A stretch of 64,000 bases of DNA from Reticulitermes speratus (GCA_021186555.1 JAJKFL010000004.1:21852406-21916405); one strand, 5' to 3'. Positions 1 to 10,944 are shown, numbered from the stretch's first letter. Translations and numbers: made by a program. The notes: generated by a model from the sequence alone, not told the origin.

Positions 1-199
1 TGTCTATACACTTGTCCCCTCAGTAACCGTCAATAATGCGACACTTCGCTAGTAGGAAGACAGGTAACATAGGATAATGCCATTAAATATACATTCGCTT
101 TCAAGTGTCCGACAATTTGGCTGACATTGGAAACCTTTTCGGACGTGTAAGTCGTCGTAGCGTGTTTATTTCGTTCCGTGACCTATGGCAAGCCTGGTG

Positions 200-895
200 C
201 ACAGGTTTTATTTAAACTTATATGAAATTCTCCTCCCCAGAACAGATTATTACAGATCAAAAACTGGGGAATGTGAAATAGTTCAATTATCTGGGTAGCC
301 TGATAACAAATGATGCAAGATGCACACGCGAAATTACATCCAGGATTGTCATAGCAAAGCGGCATTCAACACGAAGAAGACTCTTTTCACCAGCAAATTT
401 GATTCAAATTTAGGCACGAAACTAGTGAAATTCTACATTTAGAGCATAGATGTTTATGGCGATGAAAACTGGACACTTCGAAAAGTAGATCAGAAATACC
501 TGGAATGTTTTGAAATGTGGTGCTGGATAATAAGGAAGATCAATTGGACCAATCGTATGAGAAATGAAGAAGTATTACAAAGAGTCAAGGAGGAGAGGAA
601 TACCCTACATAAAATACAAAAAAGGAAGGCTAACTGGATTGGTCACAACTTGTGTAGGAACTGCCTTCTAAAACATGTTATTGAAAGAAAGATAGAGGAA
701 AGGATAAAAGTGACGGGAAGACGAGGAAGAAGACGTAAGTAGCTACTGGATAACCTTAAGGAAAAGGGAGGATACTGGAAATTGAAAGAGGAAGCATTAG
801 ATCGCACTCTGTGGAGAACTCGCTTTGGAAGAGGCTATGGACCTGTCGCAAGAGACTACGTAATGAACAAATTAATATCGATTTTCCACTACAGG
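200..895 (+). pseudogene. LINE reverse-transcriptase C-terminus, type 1 (degenerate)
   Basis: This is the C-terminal part of a non-LTR retrotransposon reverse transcriptase. Reading the plus strand with frame changes gives LGSLITNDARC near 289-322, then YGDENWTLRKVD near 451-488, then the long basic tail from 515 (RNEEVLQRVKEERN, RKANWIGH, GRRGRRRK). A TAG at about 738 stands where the copy near 17.6 kb has CAG (Gln). Beyond it the frame continues as YWKLKEEALDRTLWRTRFGRG to about 860. The YLGS and YGxExWTL blocks are usual just before the C-terminal tail of such enzymes. The 5' part (endonuclease and catalytic palm) is absent. I infer a 5'-truncated, dead copy. The exact LINE clade was not determined. 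Confidence 0.85.
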
Positions 896-1386
896 AAACC
901 AATCAGCTACTTGAAAAACTAATTAAAATTTTCTTTGGTGAGGTGAAAATTAAGTAATTTTATCAGGATGTTAGTAATGTTGTGTGGTCGTATTCAGATA
1001 CTTACACCGTGCAATTAACATCGCTGCTGACAGTTAACCAGGAAGGCCATTCACTCACCTGTAACCAACAAAAAACATAAATCAATTTTTGGACTGCAAA
1101 TTTACGCGTATATCGGCTCTTTAATAAGATGAAAAATCAATAGACTAATGATATTCTGAACTACTACAAAGATAACATGCATGCTATAACGACTGAACAT
1201 CAAGACAGAACGGACATATTTGTGTAACTGAATAACACGTTATTGAAAAATATATTCAATATCGACTATTGGATGTGAATAATAGCAAATGACAAGGTCG
1301 GTAATTCTGAGGTTTTTCATGGTATTCTTTAGGCTTTCAGGGGGCAAAAATTACACTTCTATATAAATCGCGACCTCAGCTTTCTA
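896..1386. other. No recognisable feature
   Basis: AT-rich sequence between the LINE fragment and the satellite array. I see no long frame, inverted repeat or known repeat motif. Confidence 0.5.
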
Positions 1387-1387
1387 A

Positions 1388-2168
1388 ATGCTTATTTAAT
1401 CATCATTTACGATCATCTCTCAGTCTCAACCAACACTTAAAATCACCATTTACGATCACCTACCGATCCCTTCCAACACTTATAATCATCATTTACGATC
1501 ATCTACCAATACCATCCAGCACATACAATCACCATTTACGATCATCTACCCATCTAATTCAACACTAATAATTATCATTTACAATCATCTACCGACCTTA
1601 CCCAACACTTATAATCACCATTTACGATCACCTACCGATCTCATCTAACACTTATAATCATAATTTACCATAATCCAACACTTATAATCATCATTTACGA
1701 TCATCTATCAGTATCATCCAACATTTATAATCACCATTTACGATCATCTAGCGACCTTATACAACACTTATAATCACCATTTACGATCATCTACCGACCT
1801 TAGCCAACATTAATAATCACCATTTACAATCATCTACGGATCTTATCCAACACTTATAACCATAATTTACCATTATCTAGCAATATCATCTAACACTTTA
1901 TAATCACCATTTACGATCATCTAGCGACCTTATACAACACTTACAATCACCATTTACGATCATCTACCGACCTTAGCCAACATTTATAATCACCATTTAC
2001 AATCATCTACGGATCTTATCCAACACTTATAACCATAATTTACCATAATCTAGCAATATCAATTAACACTTTATAATCATCATTTACGATCATCTACCAA
2101 TAGTATCCAACACTTACAATCACAATTTACGATCATTTGCCGATCTATTGCAACACTTATAATCACTG
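1388..2168. repeat. 43-bp tandem satellite, about 18 units
   Basis: The core CATTTACGATCATCTACC recurs about every 43 bases, joined by CAACACTTATAATCA. I count about 18 units, one of them shortened near 1665-1680. Units vary at a few positions (CGACCTTA, CGATCTTA, AGCAATATC). Both edges decay into unique AT-rich DNA. It has no coding potential and looks like a small satellite or minisatellite. Confidence 0.95.
1741..2086. repeat. Higher-order repeat inside the satellite: two 173-bp blocks
   Basis: The ordered set of four unit variants (GCGACCTTATAC, CCGACCTTAGCC, CGGATCTTATCC, then the TTACCATtATCTAGCAATATC type) occurs twice. The phase point CGATCATCTAGCG lies at 1741 and 1914, and the next block starts at 2087. 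Both intervals are 173 bases. The two blocks are much more alike than neighbouring single units, so a four-unit segment was duplicated recently. Confidence 0.9.
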
Positions 2169-2169
2169 C

Positions 2170-3100
2170 AATTACATCAACGTCAAAAATTAATTATGGA
2201 ATAAATGAAGCGGGGAGGGGGGGGGAGAAGTCGACAGGGGATGTTTTTCCCCCAGTTTCGTTAGTGCACTGCATCAGAATAATGTATTGCTGAATATCAG
2301 ACACCTGACTGTTTATTCTGGTCCAGTATTGAATTTCAGTTTTGCTGAACCAGTTAGCTCATTTCCCCTGCATGTTCATTATTCGTGACAGCGAGCAATA
2401 ACCACTCGGACTAGAAAGCCTTGTCAGCTGTACCGACTGCAGTATATCGCGTTAACGCTCAGTAACCCCATGTGCGTAAGAAGTGTGCCCTTAACCTGGG
2501 GTTCATCTAAATTATGTATAAAACATCAGTTGCTACCTCAGAGAACAAAGGCTCTGTCCATTCGGAAGATCAATCAGTTTATGCTCTTGAATAAAATAAT
2601 CAATATTCAATTTCAGTCATGTGAAACTACGTAAATATAGCGCATGCGAAATGCAAAACCTTTTAACGTTACTGCAGTTTACATATAATTACCACTGGGC
2701 TTTAATATGTTAAAATATATTAGGCCTTTCACGAATGATTCACTTAGCTCATCGTTGAAGCATCACACATGTTAGATTGAACCCAGGTAGCTGCATGCCT
2801 GTCACACTTTTGTGGTAAGGCTACATTCACTTCCAGTAAGCAAGGTGGTTTTGAGAAATTGATAGTTGTTCAGCTGGTCAAAATTTACCCATCATTAACG
2901 TGTCACGTGTCAGGACTGCGGGACGCGTCCTTAAGCTTCGAATGGAGAAGACCGCCTACATACATGGAGGGTAACTGCAAATATATTCGGTAGCAGACAG
3001 CCAACAAACGGCGATTGTTCCTCACAGTAAGAAGAGTGGCGTGTTACAAAATGTCACTCAAGGACCGAATTCATTAGATTCTCCGAAATGACCTACGCAA
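2170..3100. other. No recognisable feature; short G run
   Basis: A G-rich run (GGGGAGGGGGGGGGAG) lies at about 2212-2227. The rest holds no frame or repeat that I recognise. Confidence 0.5.
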
Positions 3101-3118
3101 AGGAAAGGACACTAATGT

Positions 3119-3325
3119 CATGGAGCACAGTCCTCCTAGAGACGCTAACAGCCACTCAGCTGTTCAAAACATTTCCAGCCTTTTATGGAACCCGAAGGTT
3201 TATTATCGTGCTCGCAAAATCCCGCTACTGATGTCTATTTTAAGCTGCAGGAAATCGGTCCCCGCGCCCCGATTATATTTATTCAAGCCCCATTTTAATA
3301 TTATTCGCCTCTCACTTACGCCTTG
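3119..3325 (-). pseudogene. LINE reverse-transcriptase 3' end, type 2 (decayed)
   Basis: On the minus strand this resembles the 3' end of the LINE at 54.7-55.1 kb. Shared landmarks on the plus strand are GGAGCACAGTCCTCCTAGAG, TTTTATGGAACCCGAAGGTT (end of the frame coding NLRVP-stop) and TTTTAATATTATTCGCCTC. The middle part is scrambled and no frame is open. It is a small, old 5'-truncated fragment. Confidence 0.7.
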
Positions 3326-3335
3326 GTAAGAAATG

Positions 3336-3770
3336 CGCTCATAAAAAATAAGAAGAGCATCAAAATATTTTAGTGTAGAGACCACTTTGACGACATTGGC
3401 GTAAAGGACAGAGCAGTATTAACATATTAGGTTTACGATTATCACGGCCATGACTCTGAAGATAGAGGTCTTCTGAGATGTAAAGCTGCTTAGTCTGGTA
3501 TATACGTACTGATGTTTCGAAATAGTGTCTTGCCTCCTTCATCAGATAGGTACCTTCCGTCACATCTCATAAGACTGGTATTAAATAAATAAAATATGAG
3601 TGGTAATTAGATTTATCTGGCACAGGATACAGACTAGATTTTGGTTCTTCTTAATAATTATGGACCGGAAATTTTTAACCATCTTAGTGACTATAAGCAT
3701 CACAATAAAAACTCTGTCCCATGGTGTGAGTTTGTGACTGACTGATTCAGCCAGTCAGCCAGTTATTTGG
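3336..3770. other. No recognisable feature
   Basis: AT-rich DNA. A 67-codon minus-strand frame at 3360-3563 resembles nothing that I know. Confidence 0.4.
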
Positions 3771-3773
3771 ATA

Positions 3774-3830
3774 GGTAGGTAGGCAAGCAGGTAAGCATGT
3801 AGGTAGGTAGGTAGGCAGGCAGTTAGAATT
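3774..3830. repeat. TAGG/CAGG microsatellite
   Basis: Imperfect tetranucleotide run of TAGG, with CAGG and AAGC variants. It follows a short GACTGACTGATTCAGCCAGTCAGCC segment. Confidence 0.85.
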
Positions 3831-3832
3831 TG

Positions 3833-4985
3833 AATTACTGACATTTGTTTTGATTTCATTAATTTATATTTTGGATTTGAAAATTTCACTGAAAACCAGT
3901 CTACTAGGAGTACTTAAAGCCATAAGAGACACCCAAAAAAATACTCATAGCTTTACCCATTTCAGTCTATCTTCACATCATTTGTTTGCAATGACCGACA
4001 TACCTCCCAACTACACCTGGTTCTTCCGGACTCGGTAACTTACCTTACAAGCAAACTATTGACCATTTGCAAAACTGTGTATGGAGGCCTAAATTTTTTA
4101 TTTAGAGAACCTGAAAATATTTGTGTTTGTGGGTGGAATGTGAAGCTCGTTGTACTTACAAAATTTCAATTAGACTTCAATTATATTTTAATATAAATAT
4201 GTTTCTTTTATGTGGGAATTCATGCTTCTGTATACACTTGTTATATGGAATATCGGATTAAATTCTAAATTAAAGCCTGTCTTACGTAAAAGCACGTTAC
4301 TTATTAAAATGTGATTATGAATATCCACTACAGGGTAGGTCTTTTAAATACAATAACGAAATTACAAATATAGCTGTTAAAAATTAATTCAATTGTCGTA
4401 CAGCCCGAAAAAGGAAAGGACGTTATTTTATAGAGAAAATCCTATCCTCCCACCAAAATGTGAAAATGCTGCAGTTTTTTCAGAATCATCCAGTACTTCC
4501 GCCTCAGCAGATTTAAGTTGGTGAGACTTGGAGTCGCCACTATTACACCCACTGCCAGTTCCAGTAACCTTACAGCGAGGTTACAATTCACATAAATAAA
4601 AGTAGCAGAAGCTGCTACTACAGCCAAGCTTCTTCAAATTCCCTCACTCCCCCAGACCAGCACTAGAGAAACCGCCGTTACGTTTCATCTCTTATGTGTA
4701 CTTTTAACCCCAACAATTAATTTCGGTCGTTGCTCCTCAATGTATTGAGTGTATGGACCAACCTGCACGTAGGTTTTTTTATTTTTATTTTCCCAGAATG
4801 CAAATCCTATTTTACATGAGTATATTAGGGTTAAAGTTTAACAAAGTACATATAGTATAATAACAATATTGTTAATTACAATTTTCTATTGATGTGGTGA
4901 ATAAAATGAATGAAATCTTTTTGACAACAGTTTCTACTAAATATATTGTACAGTGGCTTATGGTAACTAATATTACATTTGTTTA
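3833..4985. other. No recognisable feature
   Basis: Short frames only (62 codons plus at 3850-4038; 61 codons minus at 4442-4627). The minus frame lies in a slightly GC-richer patch with an Ala/Val-rich start, but has no recognisable motif. Confidence 0.4.
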
Positions 4986-4986
4986 A

Positions 4987-5044
4987 GTGCATTTTAAGGC
5001 AATATCTCCTATTTCCGAATAGGAGATATTGCCTTGAAATGCAC
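4987..5044. repeat. Near-perfect 58-bp hairpin
   Basis: Two 27-28-base arms (GTGCATTTTAAGGCAATATC outward, GATATTGCCTTGAAATGCAC returning) differ by one base and are separated by about 3 bases. It could be a miniature foldback relic or an RNA hairpin. The loop is shorter than that of a typical animal pre-miRNA, so the transposon explanation is preferred. Confidence 0.9.
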
Positions 5045-5345
5045 GTAGGTTAAATAGGATATGAGCTTTTACAACTTAAAAAGCAGCCAAATCCCTTTAT
5101 AAAATGTGGTATTGTAATATGTGAATGCTGTTTCCTGAAATAACTAATTCCATACTTACAACACTGTTTAATTCGGATTTAATTATAACTGGATTCATTT
5201 CTTAAATACGCCTGTCAAAAATTAAACCATGCCCGATTTGCCTTTGCAGACTTGGATTGAATAAAACAAATTCTCACGGGCAGCTGAATCACGTATGTGC
5301 CAAGCAGTACCAGTATTATGAGATTTAAAGTACGCGATCCTTTAC
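5045..5345. other. No recognisable feature
   Basis: AT-rich spacer without a frame or repeat that I can identify. Confidence 0.4.
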
Positions 5346-5349
5346 GTTC

Positions 5350-5485
5350 TGACAGTGGTGCTGCTGAAGTTCAAGTCGCCTGCAATGCGCTGAAGACGGA
5401 GACATTCCGCTGTTTCGAAACATTTGTAGCTATTTACCACTCTACACGGCATAACATCCCAAAGGACTTTCATCTTAAGATTACG
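5350..5485 (+). mobile_element. Foldback MITE, family F (partial)
   Basis: Starts with GACAGTGGTGCTGCTGAAG, like the left ends near 16.1 and 33.5 kb. It continues through GCTGTTTCGAAACATTTG and ends with ACGGCATAACATCCCAAAGG, which matches the right arm of the family (ACATCCCAGAAGA). The internal palindrome is eroded. Confidence 0.6.
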
Positions 5486-5516
5486 GCTCAATAGTTATAC
5501 TAAAAGCAAAGCAATC

Positions 5517-5808
5517 CCATTACAGGCCTGGACAGGCCTTTAGGGTTCCAAAAGGTTGAGGCTCCCAGATTTCTAGACAATCGGCACATGAAGGTGGTAA
5601 GGTTGTCAGCCCTAAGCACCGGCCGTCTTTACCTCCCAGAAATACTCCTAGTACTAATTTCTGTTAAAAGCTGTCTCGACCCCAGGGTCATAGTGCGACC
5701 GAAAGGATTATGTCCATGAAAAATTCCAATGATAACATCGGAAATCGAACCCGCGACCTTTCGGCTTGTAGCGCAGTGCCACAACCAACTGCGCCACCGC
5801 GTACCCCC
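5517..5808 (-). mobile_element. tRNA-derived SINE-A, full-length copy
   Basis: The minus strand begins with a tRNA-like head: GTGGCGCAGTTGGTTGTGG (box A) and GGTCGCGGGTTCGATTTCC (box B). It then runs through a family body (the plus strand reads GTTGTCAGCCCTAAGCACCG) to a 3' end that reads GGCCTGTCCAGGCCTGTAAT. The same body and tail recur near 31.4 and 34.5 kb, so it is a dispersed family and not a tRNA gene. Confidence 0.85.
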
Positions 5809-6955
5809 AGTAGTTATAATACACTCTCAAAATACGAGATACTCGAAACGGAAATTTAAACTCTAAACATAAACTTTACCTAAATTTTGGCAGTAGCATT
5901 TTCTCCGCATCTGTTCCGTCACACTTCAGGTTCCTTTAAGTTATGTAGTGACATAACCTCCACGCCTAAATATAATGGGTATATCTTGACTCGTTCGCCA
6001 GAGCCTCGTGTATGATAAATGTGTGAATGGCATTAAGGTGACAGGAATGTTGGTAAAGTGGAAGAGGCGTCATCCTGGGCATCATCTCCTGTATGTTCTA
6101 GTCCTAATAACGCTAGTTGAAATGTACATAACAGAGTGCCTGCACATCGCTGCTTATACACTATGCACATTACGTGCGTCGAAGTTGTATAAGAAATTCC
6201 TGGAATAGGCGACGTCGTAATAAAATTAAAATAATGGTTCTTGCTCCGATTTCCATTCAGTACCAGGGCAAAACTACGTTCCAGCTGAGGATCGAGGATC
6301 GAGATTTAATCATTTGACGGCTGTAGTGGAAAAAATTCACAGGCCAAAGTTTGCAAATGCCTTTTGGTGAGCGTAAAGTACCTCTATTTAATTAACCACA
6401 TTGCGAATCCGAACAGCCGTCTTTCAGCTAATTGCTGTAGTCCATATGGACCATTCAGCACACAGAGCATAATGAATTAGGACGCATCTGTTCTACAGTA
6501 ATTAGTAATACCTGCTTAATTGAAAGAAATCATTCATCTCGGCGCAATATCCTCTGTCCTAGTTTTCGCAGTCCGAAGATATGTATTTTGTCATGATCCT
6601 TTGATAACCCTCATGAGGACAGGATGTCCGTTTCAGCAAACGTTAGTATGATTTATGTACCACATTTTCAGAATTTCACCTCAAATTTAACACAATTTAT
6701 CCTGCCTCCTGTTACTTCCTCCGTCGTATGTCGAAGCATTCTCTTCAGCAATGTGTTCTTCCTTTACAGAAAATTAGCTATGTGAAGTAATGTCCGATGT
6801 TCATCTGTCATTCCCTCAGCAGACCCAGGGGACCTTAATTTAATTACTCGTACTTTCTTCAAGTATCAAAGTTAAAACTATATTTAATAAGTTAAAATTT
6901 TGGAGCAGCATATCAAGAATCTAAACGTATTTTATGAGTAGAAGTTTTAAATTAA
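5809..6955. other. No recognisable feature
   Basis: A 66-codon plus frame at 6008-6208 is hydrophobic but resembles nothing I know. No repeats were recognised. Confidence 0.4.
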
Positions 6956-6959
6956 ATTA

Positions 6960-7642
6960 CAGTAATCCCCCGATTTACTTCGTTTCGACTTATCGTTGTT
7001 TGCCCCCAAACCCAGTACATTAAGCCAAAGCGCAAAATCGTACGTAAGATGCTGAAAACGTCTTCGAGTTCCCCAACTTCCATGAACGGGAGATCACACT
7101 CTACCACCTTGTTGAAATTCCGAAGCAACGCGCCTGTGAAGAAGCTGAGGAACCTGAGCCTAAGTCTAAAGAGAGGACGGAGGGCCTTGGGCTCATTTAA
7201 GCTGGTATCAAGGTGTTCTGAGAACATTAATTCGAAACAGCAGCGAGCAGCAATAACTAGACACGGAATTGTGAGGATCATTGCTTACTATAAAGAGATT
7301 CTGAAGGAGAAGAATACGTATTTGTCTCGCCACATTTCAGTGCCTGGCTTCGTCAAGTTGTGCATCATTGCCTTATTGTTGTACATTGGAGACGATGATC
7401 CAGATAATCAGCCTACAGTTCAAGAGGAAGAACCTTCGCCCTAAATTGTTGTTTGCCACATTTCTTCTTTTTGTAAATTGTTCGTTAAGTAAAGCTATCT
7501 TCCTGGTAAAAGAGATTGCCTGGAACCATACTCCCAATTTTAACATTGTGTTTATGACAAAATCTGTCTCGACTTAGTGTATGTCGTGTCGGCTAAAGTC
7601 GCCGGTCTCGGAACCACCTACGACGTCACTTCGAGGGATAAA
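6960..7642 (+). mobile_element. Tigger/pogo-like DNA transposon, internally deleted
   Basis: The left end reads CAGTAATCCCCCGATTTAC, a terminus typical of Tigger elements. The right end (TCACTTCGAGGGATAAA) is an eroded complement of it. Near both ends lie the ACGTCGTAGG and GGTTCC-type motifs often seen beside Tigger termini. The inside keeps only the end of the transposase gene. At about 680 bp against more than 2 kb for autonomous relatives, it is a non-autonomous derivative. Confidence 0.65.
7040..7444 (+). pseudogene. Tigger-like transposase C-terminus (frameshifted)
   Basis: One plus frame from about 7054 reads ENVFEFPNFHEREITLYHLV, then IPKQRACEEAEEPEPKSKER and a GLGLI block. This fits the acidic tail of Tigger/jerky-type DDE transposases, where a DL.EL..QR segment precedes a Glu-rich stretch and a helical block. 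Two stops follow. After a frame change, HGIVRIIAYYKEILKEKN near 7264-7317 matches the usual CY+EI..EKK end. The frame then runs to a TAA at 7442. The DNA-binding and catalytic domains are missing. A 131-codon frame at 7049-7444 shares only the last part. Confidence 0.6.
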
Positions 7643-7769
7643 TTTATACCACGAGTGAAATTCAAATTTCTCCGAAAACACACAAGTTCAGTTCCTACCA
7701 TTATTTAATTATCAACTAAGAATAAAATGACGCAAATATTTGAGCTCGCGGTCGATAGAACAAAGATCA

Positions 7770-7968
7770 TCTTGAGGTCTCCGCTCTTTTGGGTTTTAAC
7801 GCAGCGTAGGTTGGTAGTTTTCTGACGTTTCGGGACAGCCTAACGGTCCCATTTGCAAGGGTCAAACCTTAACCCTTGAAGATGGGACCGATAGGCTGTC
7901 ACCAAACTTCGGTAAACAGCTATCAACCTACGCTGAGTTAAAACCCAGAAGAGCGGAGACCTCAACTA
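7770..7968. mobile_element. Foldback MITE, family F
   Basis: The outer arms TTGAGGTCTCCGCTCTT and AGAGCGGAGACCTCAA pair closely. Inside them GCGTAGGTTGGTAG pairs with CTATCAACCTACGC. A third inverted pair surrounds the centre (GACGTTTCGGGACAGCC and GGCTGTCACCAAAC). The loop holds GGTCCCAT and GATGGGACC. The whole unit forms one long hairpin of about 195 bases without coding capacity. Confidence 0.85.
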
Positions 7969-7969
7969 C

Positions 7970-9800
7970 ACCGCGGCGCAACGCTGAAATCTCGCAAAGG
8001 CCTTCTTTCAGCAAGAATCTTTCCTTTAACTGGACAAGAATTTCCTTGCCTTTCATGGAAAAATTTTCACTATCGTGTACACAAGAATGTACCACTTGAC
8101 CCTATCTAGGGCCAGACAAGTCAGTACTCACCCTCATGTTATAAATCTGCTAGATATATAATAGCTTTTATTTTAACCAACATATGCACTGCACCTTGTT
8201 GTCATATGTTTCGACTACTTATTAGTCATCATCAGGGGGATCAAAGTATATAAACACAGACTACACATCCACTATAATAATTGGTTCACATTCAATGTTA
8301 AAATAAGATGAACTATGTTCACTATAAAAACATGTAGCATTCTTGCTTCAGTGGTTAAAATATATAAGAGCGTTTAATTTAGCGTTTAAGTTTAAATAAT
8401 TTTAAACGTTTTAACCAAAAAGGAAAACAAACGCTAAACTAACAAATCAACTAAGGAGGTGTTGCCTTACTGTTCTGCTAGGTTACAAGGAACATTCTTT
8501 AAATTTTGCTTTAAACACGGACAATGGATGATTCCAAAAGAACATTTACTTAAATGAATAGAGTAATATAAGGCCATTGCTTAATTCATATAATGATGTA
8601 GATTGTATTTCCAAGTTATTTGCCGTCGAAATGTTTACCACGTGACCCCACTTATTTTGTGAACCGATCTTTTTAATTACAGACTTACAGTCCGAGTAGG
8701 GTTTCGACATCTGCGAACCGTATGACACAACAAACATTCGACTTCACGACATATGCATTTTAGCTGTCAAGAGAGAGCTACTTAACAGAATTTAAGTGGT
8801 ACTTTTAAAGCTGCAGAGCCCAGCAAAAAGGACAAGAACAGTAAACATTGACATTTCTGTTTCACGTTATTATTTCTATCAGATGTACTGAAATTGGATT
8901 TCTGGAATGCCCTGAGCGATTGCAGGAGTTTAATTTGGCCCTAGGGGGTGGCAGCGTCCACTAATTAAACAAAACGCAAGGAAACATATCAGGGTCACTA
9001 CGGCGCCACGTCACTTCGCCGTAAGATACGACGGAACTAGAAGTTTCTAGCCTTCGGTATACTGCAGAGTTAGCGTCTGCCACCCCCACAAGTTTCTTCT
9101 TGCTTTCATTTCCTTCTCCCCACCCTCAAATCTTAAAACGTGCGACAGGGTGTCTAACTAAGAAGGCGTTCCTCAAAACACCGAGCAATATATTTATATT
9201 TATTGTTTTTTTTTTCTTGTTTCCGTCTGAGTAAAGGAATGGCCAGAAACTCCCCGAGATAAAACAAGCCCATCAAACTGAATTTGGAGAGGAAACGTCG
9301 AGGTTTTCTTCTTAAACGTTAGCAGTAAACTGCATGAGAGAGGTAACGTGCCTGTTTTAAATATCCTTCAAATCTGAAACGTTACTGCTAGTCTCTTTAA
9401 CACAGAAATATCTATTCCGAATTACGAAATGGAACAGAACGAAAAAGTACATTCGAAATATCTAAGATCTACAAGCTCGGCAACTACAGTGCCAAACATT
9501 TCCGATCCTGATATTGCAATATTCGAATTTTAGGTAAGGTCAATAATTTGTATTTTTTTTAATGTATATATTTGCTGGTAGCTTAAAAGTCAATGAAAAC
9601 TGCAGTCAATGTAACGGATAAGTTGTTTTCTAACTTTAGGAATTAATGTTTTGGCAGTTAAGTACAGATTAACATTATAACTAATCACATATTTTGTAGA
9701 GTTACAGAAGGACAGCAACCATCACTCATCTAATGACACTTTACTCACTCATTTCGGTCAATTCCGTGCCCAGTGAGTAAGCCTGTAACAACCTGTACAG
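7970..9800. other. Mostly unrecognised; possible decayed foldback near 8.2-8.45 kb
   Basis: CATATGTTTCGACTACTTAT followed by GTCATCATCAGG near 8205-8240 resembles the inner arm of the foldback elements at 25.6 and 61.2 kb, but no matching second arm is clear. At 8375-8450 an inverted AGCGTTTAA/AACGCTAAA pair is visible. From 8450 to 9800 I recognise nothing. Confidence 0.4.
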
Positions 9801-9804
9801 TCTA

Positions 9805-10352
9805 AAGCCGGGATTAGACGGCGCGTGGCTCGTCCAGTGACGTGACGTCACTTGCTCGGCCAACAGATCGGAACAGAACAGACAATCTGGCTACACGACG
9901 CGGCGCAGCTCGGCAAATGGCCGACCAGCGGCCTTGCTCGGGTAGGTTCGGCTCGGCTTGTGGAATAAGTCGTGTTGTTCTATGAACTTAAAAATGTCAT
10001 CCTTTGACCACTCCATTCTAGCCAATACCAATTGTGGGACAGAAAATTTCACTCTTCGCGCACCCCGACAGCAGAAAACAAAGACCAGACCTAAGTGTAT
10101 ACAGGTTGGACGAGACTGGCTTGGCGCGTAGACTGCAAGCGCCGTGTAGTAGCCGCAACAGCTGCCCGCGCCGAGTCCCTTTGAGGCTCGTGAGAAAACC
10201 GCTTCTGAGGTGATCCCACGAGCCTCGCTCCACCAATCACACTCCGCGCCGCGCCAGGCCGGTTACACGGCGCGTTTGAATACGATTCTTTGTCAGTGAC
10301 GTCAGTTATGACGTAAAACGAGCCGAGCCACGCGCCGTCTAATCCCGGCTTA
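9805..10352. mobile_element. GC-rich terminal-inverted-repeat element, about 548 bp
   Basis: The ends are inverted: AGCCGGGATTAGACGGCGCG at 9806-9825, and its complement CGCGCCGTCTAATCCCGGCT ending at 10350. The arms go on as TGGCTCG and CGAGCCA. The inside is much richer in G, C and CpG than its surroundings (ACACGACGCGGCGCAGC, CTCCGCGCCGCGCCAGGCC). Two overlapping minus-strand frames of 72 and 105 codons lie across it but show no domain. It is probably a non-autonomous DNA transposon. No clear target duplication was found, so the superfamily is unassigned. Confidence 0.85.
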
Positions 10353-10940
10353 AGACGTACTACATGTTTACAACACGTGGCTACTACGTATATGCTCAAA
10401 ATAAACAACTTAAGTTACGATAAGGCATTAAGTTTCTTGTGTGCCAACTTCGTTACAAATCCACTTTCTTTCTAGACACATACAGTGTTCAAGACTTCCA
10501 CTTTGATGCTCATTATACAACGAGAGTGCTGTTGATGACAGGTTGCGGCCGTGACGACAGCTTGATACACAGAAGTGTTAAGTTATCTGATATGAGTGAA
10601 TAGAAGGCATGCGGAGAAGTCCTTGTCTTCAGCCGTTTTCTCTGAAACCCGAGGTCATGTGCATGAAAAGACGTATGTATACCTTTGTTACGAATAGATG
10701 TAGGTGTTTATTGTGACCACATATCTTCGGTTTTTTCATGGAATGAGAAAAGCTCGGATTTCGGTGGCCTCTGCCACTATACGGAACACACAAAATAATC
10801 AGTGTAAACAACTGGCCGACGTATTGAAGTAAAAATGACAAGACATGCAATGTACATATAACATAACATTCAGGCGCGTTCGCGTAACCATTGTTGCCGT
10901 GGAAAAGCAATAAGTGTTACATATTCTGAGTGTGTGTTTG
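10353..10940. other. No recognisable feature
   Basis: A 93-codon minus-strand frame at 10629-10910 has no motif known to me. No repeats were recognised. Confidence 0.4.
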
Positions 10941-10944
10941 TAGC

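Noticed and set aside
1388-2168. CRISPR-like array
   Set aside because: The repeats are contiguous 43-bp units with no unique spacers, in an animal genome. It is a satellite.
7049-7444. 131-codon plus frame as a host gene
   Set aside because: Its last third fits the Tigger transposase end, but the earlier part is the wrong frame over the same transposase tail, and it lies between Tigger-like ends.
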